A stretch of 10,138 nucleotides of DNA from Candidatus Gastranaerophilales bacterium (GTDB lineage Bacteria > Cyanobacteriota > Vampirovibrionia > Gastranaerophilales > Gastranaerophilaceae). Of the stretch, positions 1 through 5,373 are shown in pieces. The notes under the pieces were generated by a model. That model searched no databases and had not been told where the DNA came from. It saw only the letters and a program-made list of their open reading frames with translations. The translations under genes were made by a program, and so were the position numbers. The stretch covers positions 1 through 10,138 of the forward strand of contig CAJONH010000106.1 of the NCBI GenBank assembly GCA_905235825.1. The letters are read 5' to 3'. Positions within the stretch are counted from its first letter, which is position 1, and every line of letters begins with the position of its first letter.

Positions 1-99
1 GTGCGAACTCGATTAAGTGAGGGCAATGTGAACGACAGGACAAAGTCCGAAGTGAACAACTTGCCCGAGAGAAAGGGATGTCAAGACGGCATAGACCCC
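1..99 (+). mobile_element. Group II intron 5' end-like fragment (structured RNA)
   Basis: The first bases, GTGCG, match the 5' consensus of group II introns (GUGYG), and the following CTCGATTAAG resembles the start of domain I in bacterial introns. The stretch is richer in G and C than everything after it. It folds well: GGGCAA (21–26) pairs with TTGCCC (61–66) and encloses the hairpin GGAC (38–41)/GTCC (45–48). A second hairpin, ATGTC (78–82)/GGCAT (88–92), is closed by GGG (75–77) with CCC near 97–99. An open reading frame passes through but its first 33 codons look like nothing known. No domain V, domain VI or reverse transcriptase is present, so this is a fragment or an assembly junction. 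The intron assignment rests on motif resemblance only. Confidence 0.5.
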
Positions 100-492
100 A
101 AAATATTAATTGAGCCTTTAATGAGAAATGAAATAAATATTCCATGTAATGAAATCCATGTTCACTGTTTTTCTGGCAAGCCGGAGTTTTTAATATACTT
201 TGAAAATAAGACAAATAAAACTTCTTTTTATGATAAAAATTTAAATCTTATAAAAGATGATAAAATATTAAATACTGATTTTAATAATAACTTTTTAAAT
301 CAAATATTTGTTTTATCATTAAAATTAAGCGAAAAATTGTCTGAAAACTTTTTGTTTGTACGTGTTGATTTTATGATTTATGAGGATAAATTGTATTTTG
401 AAGAATTGACATTTACTCCTCATTCCGGTTTTTGTCCGTTAAAAAAAGATATAGAACTTGGAAAATTAATAAATTTAGGAGATATAAAATGA
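100..492 (+). CDS. TupA-like ATP-grasp protein, 5'-truncated
   Basis: This is the C-terminal part (about 130 residues) of an ATP-grasp protein resembling the TupA-like family, whose members sit in cell-surface polymer loci such as teichuronopeptide synthesis. Visible family features are ILIEPL at the start, CFSGKPEFLIYF (expected central strand), FVRVDF with a probable metal-binding Asp, and LYFEELTFTPHSGF with the acidic metal ligands. The N-terminal half with the ATP-binding lysines is missing. The frame remains open upstream to base 1, but those codons belong to a structured GC-richer stretch unlike this protein, so I count the gene only from about base 100. The stop (490–492) overlaps the ATG of the next gene as ATGA, implying one transcript. 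Whether it acts on the next gene's product or belongs to a surface-polymer operon cannot be told from the fragment. The family call is from motif memory. Confidence 0.65.
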   Translation, partial: KILIEPLMRNEINIPCNEIHVHCFSGKPEFLIYFENKTNKTSFYDKNLNLIKDDKILNTDFNNNFLNQIFVLSLKLSEKLSENFLFVRVDFMIYEDKLYFEELTFTPHSGFCPLKKDIELGKLINLGDIK

Positions 493-821
493 ATTACGAT
501 AATATAGAAAAATTATCACAAGAAGAAATAATAAAAGAATATAATGAAATATTAGAAAATCCGGGATTTGTTGCATATTATTATTGTAATTGTGTAAAAG
601 ACGGAGTTTTAAGCGGATGTACCCATTATGGTACATCGGGTGAATGGTATACAACCTGCTTTGGAACCAGTGGTTCAACCCCTATTAATGCAAAATATTC
701 ACCATATTCAGGTAAACCGGAAGGGTGTAAACCAATTTGCATGGCAGTCGGAGCTCAATGCTGGGGCAGTTTAGCTACTGAAGGTTATACAGCTAATCAT
801 TGTGATATAACTTATGATTAA
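489..821 (+). CDS. Small Cys/Tyr/Gly-rich protein, candidate modified-peptide precursor
   Basis: This 110-residue protein has two compositional halves. Residues 1–29 are charged and helix-prone (LSQEEIIKEYNEILENPGF), like a RiPP leader. Residues 30–110 hold eight cysteines (33, 35, 44, 57, 80, 84, 91, 105), many Gly, Ser, Thr and Tyr (including YYYCNC at 30–35), and almost no long hydrophobic stretch. There is no signal peptide or membrane segment. The start is well supported: AGGAGA (477–482) lies 6 nt before the ATG, which overlaps the upstream stop. The next gene, 12 nt downstream, encodes a U32-like protein. I do not recognise the family. A precursor peptide modified by its neighbours is my inference; a small metal-binding or disulfide-rich protein is the alternative. 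There is no double-Gly cleavage site, and no TxxxxEED-type graspetide core. Confidence 0.6.
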   Translation: MNYDNIEKLSQEEIIKEYNEILENPGFVAYYYCNCVKDGVLSGCTHYGTSGEWYTTCFGTSGSTPINAKYSPYSGKPEGCKPICMAVGAQCWGSLATEGYTANHCDITYD

Positions 822-833
822 ATAAAGGAAAAT

Positions 834-1988
834 ATGTACAAGATGTATCAATTTAGTGCACCTATGCCTTACACTATAGAACACATCAACAAACTTCTTG
901 ATATAAATAAACAAATAGAAAAAAGTAAAATCAGGACATTATATTTTGCTTTACCTTCTAATTGTAGTGATTGTACAGGATTTGAACAATCCCGATTTAT
1001 TACAAGAAACAATACGGATTTTAATTATTGGAAACAACTAATTCTTCATAGTTGCAATAAAGGTTTTGAATTTATATATTTATTAAATTCCCCCAAAATT
1101 TATAATCCTGAAAACGATAACATTAATGAGCGTTTGGAAAAATTGGACAGTTTACTTAACAAGCTCTTAAATATCGGTTGTAATAAAGTCAGAGTTTGTA
1201 ATCCGCAATTGATTGAATATTTAAATAAAAATTATTCAAATTTTGAATTATATCTTTCGACATCGTCTGAAATGAAAACTATAAACGAATATTCTAATTT
1301 ATTTTTTATGTTTAAAAATATTAAGGAATTCGTACCTGCTTTTGATTTGAATAAAAATTTTAAATTTTTAAAAAATGCTAAAAATAAATTTAAAAATATC
1401 AATATAGAAATAATGATTAATGAAGGATGTATACCTAATTGTCCGATAAGAAATTCACATAATCTTTTTATTACCGAATTTAAAAATAAACCTAATAATA
1501 AAAATATCTTTAATATTGATTTTTTTGTACAAAAATGCAATCAAATCCTCTGTAAAAATGAATTTGAGTATTTATGTAAATGTAACATTATTTATCCTTG
1601 GGAAATAGAAAAATATTCACAAATAGGAATAAATAAATTTAAATTTGTAGGAAGAAATACCGATATATTCAGTACCGGTGAATATTTGGAATACTATTAT
1701 GCATATTTAAAAGGCATAGACAATATTAATAATATAAAAAAATTACCACTGAGATATTTTAATAACTATATTTGCACAAATAAAAATATAACGTTCAGTG
1801 TTGATGAAATAAAAAAATACTTGCCAAATATAAAACATTTCCAAAAATACGGGCATTTGTGTGCATCACAATGCGGAGTGAAATGCAGATATTGTTATAA
1901 ATGTGCTAAAAAAGTTCAAAAAGCATTTTGGAAAAAACAGAAAGAATTGCAAAAAAGAAATGTACCATTTTGTGCTATAAAAAAATAA
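834..1988 (+). CDS. U32 peptidase-like (UbiU/V, RlhA-type) Fe–S protein
   Basis: This 384-residue protein resembles the U32 'peptidase' family. Known members (RlhA, TrhP, UbiU/UbiV) are TIM-barrel Fe–S proteins that act in O2-independent hydroxylation of rRNA, tRNA or ubiquinone rings. Supporting features are LSTSSEMKTINEYSN (about 141–155), INEGCIPNCPIRNSH with C199 and C203, a CKC pair at 248–250, and the late-barrel motif YPWEIEKYSQIGINKFKFVGR (about 254–274). Typical E-F-GSLC-type U32 protease signatures are not seen. After the barrel comes an unusual cysteine cluster (C343, C347, C351, C354, C357), then a basic tail, suggesting a second metal site. AAAGGA (824–829) lies 4 nt before this ATG; the in-frame ATG at 843 is an alternative. 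It follows the small Cys-rich protein by 12 nt and ends the operon. Modification of that protein is inferred, not shown. Confidence 0.65.
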   Translation: MYKMYQFSAPMPYTIEHINKLLDINKQIEKSKIRTLYFALPSNCSDCTGFEQSRFITRNNTDFNYWKQLILHSCNKGFEFIYLLNSPKIYNPENDNINERLEKLDSLLNKLLNIGCNKVRVCNPQLIEYLNKNYSNFELYLSTSSEMKTINEYSNLFFMFKNIKEFVPAFDLNKNFKFLKNAKNKFKNINIEIMINEGCIPNCPIRNSHNLFITEFKNKPNNKNIFNIDFFVQKCNQILCKNEFEYLCKCNIIYPWEIEKYSQIGINKFKFVGRNTDIFSTGEYLEYYYAYLKGIDNINNIKKLPLRYFNNYICTNKNITFSVDEIKKYLPNIKHFQKYGHLCASQCGVKCRYCYKCAKKVQKAFWKKQKELQKRNVPFCAIKK

Positions 1989-2006
1989 AACAGATAAAAT
2001 ATTAAT

Positions 2007-2047
2007 AAAAAAAGGCGAGATTATAATTCAAATAATCCCGCTTTTTC
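2007..2047. terminator. Bidirectional-looking intrinsic terminator
   Basis: A stem formed by GCGAGATTAT (2015–2024) and ATAATCCCGC (2032–2041), with one A·C mismatch and a 7-nt loop, is preceded by a run of A (2007–2013) and followed by TTTTT (2042–2046). It sits 18 nt after the stop of the U32-like gene and should end that operon. The symmetric A and T tracts would also let it work on the other strand. Confidence 0.8.
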
Positions 2048-2067
2048 TTATCTTTAACAGATAAGAA
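2045..2067. repeat. Perfect 9-bp hairpin next to the terminator
   Basis: TTCTTATCT (2045–2053) and AGATAAGAA (2059–2067) are perfect inverted repeats with a 5-nt loop. The left arm uses part of the preceding terminator's T tract, so the two structures could compete. No T tract follows, so I do not call it a terminator itself. Confidence 0.6.
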
Positions 2068-2127
2068 GTTTGCTACGTAAATATAGATTTTCTATTACTA
2101 TAAATATTACTTCGTATATTTATATAA

Positions 2128-2152
2128 AAAATTGAAGTTATACTTCAATTTT
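2128..2152. repeat. 11-bp inverted repeat plus repeated ACTTCAAT upstream of the R–M genes
   Basis: AAAATTGAAGT (2128–2138) and ACTTCAATTTT (2142–2152) form a perfect stem with a 3-nt loop (TAT). The core octamer ACTTCAAT recurs at 2190–2197, and TTCAATTTT occurs again at 2233–2241. The region lies between the U32 operon and the methyltransferase gene. It could be a weak AT-only terminator with four T residues, or an operator for the R–M genes, but no controller gene is seen. The 279-bp gap (1989–2267) holds nothing else that I can support; no convincing −35/−10 pair stands out. Confidence 0.45.
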
Positions 2153-2294
2153 ATTATAGATAATATTAAATAATATTTATTATGTCAAGACTTCAATATT
2201 AGGACAAAACTATTTAATTTATTTTTAATGAATTCAATTTTCTATATTTTGCACTTGTTGTACTTTTATGATAGTATCAAATGGGAGTTTTATG

Positions 2295-3305
2295 ATGAGG
2301 GATGCGGCATACAAAAAATTAAAATTTATAGATTTTTGTTCAGGAATAGGTGCCGGAAGATTAGGTTTAGAATTACTGGGACTAACTTGTGTCGCTCATA
2401 GTGAAATTAATCCTGATACAGATTATACCTATCAAGTTTTTTTCAATGACAAGCGTAATTTAGGGGATTTAACTAAACTTGATTTTAATAAAATTCCTGA
2501 AAGTGATATTTTAATTGCGGGTTTTCCTTGTCAGACATTTTCCATTGTTGGAAAAAGAGAAGGCTTTAATGATGAAAGGGGACAAATAATATATCATTTG
2601 AGAGATATATTAATAAATAAAAATGTACCATACTTTATATTCGAAAATGTTAAAGGATTAGTTAATCACGATAGAGGAAGAACATTAAATGCAATTATAG
2701 AGTTATTGAATAATGCGGGCTATGAGGTTTCATATAAGATATTAAATAGCATTGACTATGGTGTACCCCAATTAAGAGAGCGTATTTATTTTGTTGGCAT
2801 AAGAAAAGATTTATACAATAAACCTTTTATTTTTCCTAATCCTATAAAACAAGTAAGTATTAAGAATTTTTTATTATCAAACAATAATGATATTCTTGAT
2901 ATTAATCACCCTGCATTTCAAAGATACTTATCAAATAAGTATAATAAGGATAGAGTTGATATAAATGAAATTTTAAAACAAGAATATGCTGTTATAGATA
3001 CAAGGCAATCTGATTTAAGAGTATATAATGATAAATGTCCAACTTTAAGGACAGGCAGACATGGCATTTTGTACGTACGAAACGGTAAATTACATAAACT
3101 CTCAGGATTAGAATCATTATTACTACAGGGTTTTCCTAGAAAATATGTTATGAAAGCTATGAATATAAATAATTCAAAGTTACTGGCACAAACCGGTAAT
3201 GCAATGACAGTAAATGTTATACGTGCTATTGGCGAAAGTTTACTTGATTGTATGGAGGAAAATTTACAGAGTGGATTTGGTTCAAAAAGGTTCTCAAACT
3301 GCTAA
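2295..3305 (+). CDS. Type II DNA (cytosine-5) methyltransferase
   Basis: This complete C5-cytosine methyltransferase of about 336 residues protects the host genome by transferring a methyl group from S-adenosylmethionine to cytosine C5 in the partner nuclease's site. All ordered motifs are visible: motif I FIDFCSGIGAGRLGLE (11–26), motif IV AGFPCQTFS with catalytic Cys79, motif VI FENVKG (116–121), motif VIII QLRERIYFVG (159–168), a variable target-recognition region (about 180–260, including CPTLRTGRHG at 248–257) and motif X QTGNAMTVNV (299–308). GGGAG (2283–2287) lies 7 nt before this ATG and 4 nt before the ATG at 2292; an in-frame ATG at 2268 would add nine residues but has no ribosome site. 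The 3' end contains the start of the restriction gene. The recognition sequence cannot be read from the protein by eye. Confidence 0.93.
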   Translation: MRDAAYKKLKFIDFCSGIGAGRLGLELLGLTCVAHSEINPDTDYTYQVFFNDKRNLGDLTKLDFNKIPESDILIAGFPCQTFSIVGKREGFNDERGQIIYHLRDILINKNVPYFIFENVKGLVNHDRGRTLNAIIELLNNAGYEVSYKILNSIDYGVPQLRERIYFVGIRKDLYNKPFIFPNPIKQVSIKNFLLSNNNDILDINHPAFQRYLSNKYNKDRVDINEILKQEYAVIDTRQSDLRVYNDKCPTLRTGRHGILYVRNGKLHKLSGLESLLLQGFPRKYVMKAMNINNSKLLAQTGNAMTVNVIRAIGESLLDCMEENLQSGFGSKRFSNC

Positions 3306-4017
3306 AGAAGGATTTAAGAACGAACAAAATATATGTGATAAGTTTAATAACTGGCAGCACGATAACGAAGCAAAACAATGGTTATCAATAATGCAATATA
3401 AGTTGAATGAAATTGAGTATGTTAAGGCTATTGTATTGCACGGTTATAAGGCTGATGTAAATGTTCAAGTGCAGATAAAATTAAAATTGGCAATAGATAC
3501 TGAAAATATACAAGTTAAATTAGTATCTATTAAAAAGGGGTTCAATCAAGTTGATAAACGTTGGCTATCTCATTATAAAGAAATGTGGAATATTCCTGAT
3601 AATATTTATAAATTATTACAATATTATACCGGTGAAATTAAACCATATAAAAACAATGTAAGAGATGCTCGAAGAATGTTTATTAATGAATTTTCGGAAA
3701 ATGAGCAAAAAATATTATTGAAGTGGCTTTCAAATAATAAAACATTAATATTAAGTGATATAATTAAAGGACGTGGGCAATTTAGTGCTGAATGGATTTT
3801 AGTAGCTCAAAAACTTGATAATAATGCCCGCTGGATATTGGTAAATATAAATGAAGCATTACAACACTATTCAACCGGAGAAGTAAAAATCAGTCCTAAA
3901 GGTTCAATATATATCGGAAACGTTACAATGCAGAGAAAAGGCGGCGATGGCGGTAGAGATACTGCAAATATGCTACAATTCAAATTAGACCCAACTCAAC
4001 TTTTTAATATCAAATAG
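3271..4017 (+). CDS. Type II restriction endonuclease (partner of the C5 methyltransferase)
   Basis: This protein of about 248 residues probably cleaves unmethylated copies of the neighbouring methyltransferase's site. It starts with a KGSQTAKEGFKNEQNI-type helix. A PD-(D/E)xK-like pattern follows: KADVNVQVQ (D62) and, after a hairpin, IQVKLVS (Q81, K83), where Gln replaces the usual acidic residue. The conserved-looking segments GRGQFSAEWILV (168–179) and TMQRKGGDGGRD (219–230) may be involved in DNA contact. Start choice: the homologous-looking sequence begins at QKGSQT, no ATG is near, and GTG at 3271 lies 11 nt after GGAGGA (3254–3259). This makes a 35-bp overlap with the methyltransferase, which implies translational coupling and delayed nuclease synthesis. 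The function is assigned from context plus motif; the exact family is not identified. Confidence 0.75.
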   Translation: MDLVQKGSQTAKEGFKNEQNICDKFNNWQHDNEAKQWLSIMQYKLNEIEYVKAIVLHGYKADVNVQVQIKLKLAIDTENIQVKLVSIKKGFNQVDKRWLSHYKEMWNIPDNIYKLLQYYTGEIKPYKNNVRDARRMFINEFSENEQKILLKWLSNNKTLILSDIIKGRGQFSAEWILVAQKLDNNARWILVNINEALQHYSTGEVKISPKGSIYIGNVTMQRKGGDGGRDTANMLQFKLDPTQLFNIK

Positions 4018-4065
4018 AAAATATACATTGTGATTATAAATACATTAAACAAAGAACTTTAACCT

Positions 4066-4098
4066 AAAAGCATTCAAAATTAATGGTATTTTGAATGC
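4066..4098 (-). terminator. Terminator of the SprA-like gene
   Basis: GCATTCAAAAT (4070–4080) and ATTTTGAATGC (4088–4098) form a perfect 11-bp stem with a 7-nt loop. Read on the minus strand the stem is followed by TTTT (4066–4069), so it fits the end of the gene that stops at 4131. On the plus strand no T tract follows, so it would stop readthrough from the R–M genes less well. Confidence 0.6.
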
Positions 4099-4130
4099 CT
4101 GTAAGATTTGATTAATATTAAAATCAAAAA

Positions 4131-4586
4131 TTACGCAATAAAATTTAAACTTTTACCGATTTGCGGAGAAAAATCATCTTTACCTGATTTGTTTTTTTCG
4201 TTTTCTGCTTGGGATTTTATGCTTTTTGCTTCGTTTGCGACTCTATAATCTTGTGCAGACGGATCATCAGGTGCCATTGCGGAATCTATTACGGTTTCTG
4301 CGTGTTTTATTGTTTCATCAGGGTTTTCTTTATTTAAAACGGGCATTTTTATATCAACATGCCCTGCTACAGGAATACCCTGTGCATTATTTTCTATTAC
4401 TATCGGTCCGCCTAAATCTCCTGCAGCATCTTTATGGGCTTTTTCGTGTTCAAAAATATCTTGATATTGTTCTTCTTTGTATTTTTTCAGCAGTTCATTC
4501 CGCATTGAGCCAAATGAAGATGCATTGTTTTGATATCCTTTTAGTCCGCCATACAAATTTTGAGATGCCCCAATCAAATTTATCAT
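4131..4586 (-). CDS. SprA-related putative metalloprotease (HExxH)
   Basis: This 151-residue protein carries HEKAH (47–51), an HExxH zinc-protease motif, within IFEHEKAHKDAAGDLGGP. It then has GIPVAGHVDIKMPV (70–83) and an AMAPDDPSAQDYRVANEAKS segment (about 103–122), which match the SprA-related family as I remember it. In that family a short helical N-terminus is followed by an HExxHxxAAG core. The Gly/Asn-rich start (GASQNLYGGLKGYQNN) gives no obvious signal peptide. AGGGGG lies about 10 nt before the ATG, and a near-consensus promoter sits upstream. It is a monocistronic gene. Proteolytic activity and substrate are unknown; the assignment is by motif. Confidence 0.75.
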   Translation of the reverse strand: MINLIGASQNLYGGLKGYQNNASSFGSMRNELLKKYKEEQYQDIFEHEKAHKDAAGDLGGPIVIENNAQGIPVAGHVDIKMPVLNKENPDETIKHAETVIDSAMAPDDPSAQDYRVANEAKSIKSQAENEKNKSGKDDFSPQIGKSLNFIA

Positions 4587-4611
4587 ATTTTAACAGCCCC
4601 CTAACACTACT

Positions 4612-4640
4612 ATTATAACTCTTATTTATAGGGGTTTCAA
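4612..4640 (-). promoter_or_regulatory. Near-consensus sigma-70 promoter of the SprA-like gene
   Basis: On the minus strand, TTGAAA (4635–4640) and TATAAT (4612–4617) are separated by exactly 17 nt. Transcription would begin near 4605, leaving a leader of about 20 nt that contains the AGGGGG ribosome site. The palindrome AATCATGATT (4639–4648) touches the −35 element and could be an operator. The promoter lies within the 87-bp gap after the DUF1292 gene. Confidence 0.75.
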
Positions 4641-4673
4641 TCATGATTACGGCTATTTTAAGTTATTTTAATA

Positions 4674-4958
4674 TTAATCGTTTATTTCATCTGCCAATTC
4701 ATCTATATATGCGGCTACTTTTTCAAATTCATCATCATCGTCTATTGTTTCAAATGAGTATTCTTCACCGTCACGTTTTACTCTCATTAAAACATAATCA
4801 CCGCAATCGCAGTCTTCATGGTCGCAGTGATGTTCTTCTATTGGTGCAAGCACCGCATATTCAACGTCATCTACCGTTACCATATCAATTAATTCAACTT
4901 CAAATTTTTCTCCGTCTTCATCGGTTATTTCTATTATATCATCTCTATTTTCTGCCAT
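4674..4958 (-). CDS. DUF1292 family acidic protein with Cys/His cluster
   Basis: This small, strongly acidic protein of 94 residues has the DUF1292 pattern: an acidic start with ITDEDGEKFEVELID, a middle YAVLAPI, then a YVLMRVKRDGEEYSFETIDDDDEFEKV block. Its function is unknown. DUF1292 genes commonly sit next to ruvX in Firmicutes. Here the gene starts 7 nt after the ruvX stop, with a weak GTGAGA ribosome site made from the ruvX end. Between the two conserved blocks lies HHCDHEDCDCGD (43–54) with three Cys and three His, where I would expect acidic residues; this could bind a metal. It is the last gene of its operon, and no clear terminator follows. Confidence 0.85.
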   Translation of the reverse strand: MAENRDDIIEITDEDGEKFEVELIDMVTVDDVEYAVLAPIEEHHCDHEDCDCGDYVLMRVKRDGEEYSFETIDDDDEFEKVAAYIDELADEIND

Positions 4959-4965
4959 TTTATTC

Positions 4966-5373
4966 TCACTTTCTATCTAAATACTGTTGTAAAATTATGC
5001 AGGCACTTTTTAAATCAACAAGCTGTTTATTTTTTGTATATTTTCTGCCTGTCTGCACCAAAATATTTTCTGCCTGTCTTGAAGTAAGTCTTTCATCTTC
5101 AAATATTACTTCATATTCATTTTTGAATTTATTTGCAAATTCTATGCAATCCTGTGCTTGTTCTCCGATTGTTCCGTTCATGTTTTTTGGCAGACCTGCA
5201 ACTATTATTTTTACATTATTATCTTTTGCAAGTTTTGTGATTTTTTCAACAGCAGTTTTTTCAGGTTCTCTTGCAATGGTTTCAACAGGATGTGCAATCA
5301 TTCCCATTATATCGCTCATTGATATACCTATTCTTTTTTTGCCTATATCGAGTCCTATAACTTTACCTGTCAA
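4966..5373 (-). CDS. ruvX: RuvX/YqgF, pre-16S rRNA 5'-end nuclease
   Basis: This 135-residue RNase H-fold protein of usual family length has GLDIGKKRIGIS (7–18, catalytic Asp9), IIVAGLPKNMNG (57–67), FEDERLTSRQAE (91–102) and DLKSACIILQQYLD (120–133, Asp120). YqgF matures the 5' end of 16S rRNA in Escherichia coli and is nearly universal; the older Holliday-junction resolvase label comes from fold similarity. The start codon is TTG, with AAGGAG 6 nt before it. No ATG suits the GxDxG-proximal N-terminus. It overlaps the end of the upstream 544-residue gene by 11 bp and precedes the DUF1292 gene, so expression is coupled. Confidence 0.92.
   Translation of the reverse strand: MTGKVIGLDIGKKRIGISMSDIMGMIAHPVETIAREPEKTAVEKITKLAKDNNVKIIVAGLPKNMNGTIGEQAQDCIEFANKFKNEYEVIFEDERLTSRQAENILVQTGRKYTKNKQLVDLKSACIILQQYLDRK

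Noticed and set aside
1..99. The first 33 codons as the true N-terminus of the ATP-grasp protein
   Set aside because: They are unlike the family, differ in base composition from the rest of the gene, and their RNA folds into nested helices, so non-coding or foreign origin fits better.
1..99. Group II intron 3' end (domains V and VI) as the source of the first 99 bases
   Set aside because: No domain V-like hairpin or its AGC triad is present; the bases resemble the 5' end instead.
475..678. Minus-strand open frame opposite the small Cys-rich protein
   Set aside because: It has low-complexity hydrophobic content and no ribosome site, and is fully explained as the complement of the supported gene.
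489..821. Graspetide (microviridin-type) precursor for the ATP-grasp protein
   Set aside because: There is no Thr/Ser-plus-acidic core repeat, and the ATP-grasp is of TupA type; the cysteine-rich core does not fit that class.
2160..2267. A sigma-70 promoter at TTGCAC (2249–2254) with TATGAT (2267–2272)
   Set aside because: The spacer is only 12 nt; other pairs in this AT-rich stretch are no better than chance.
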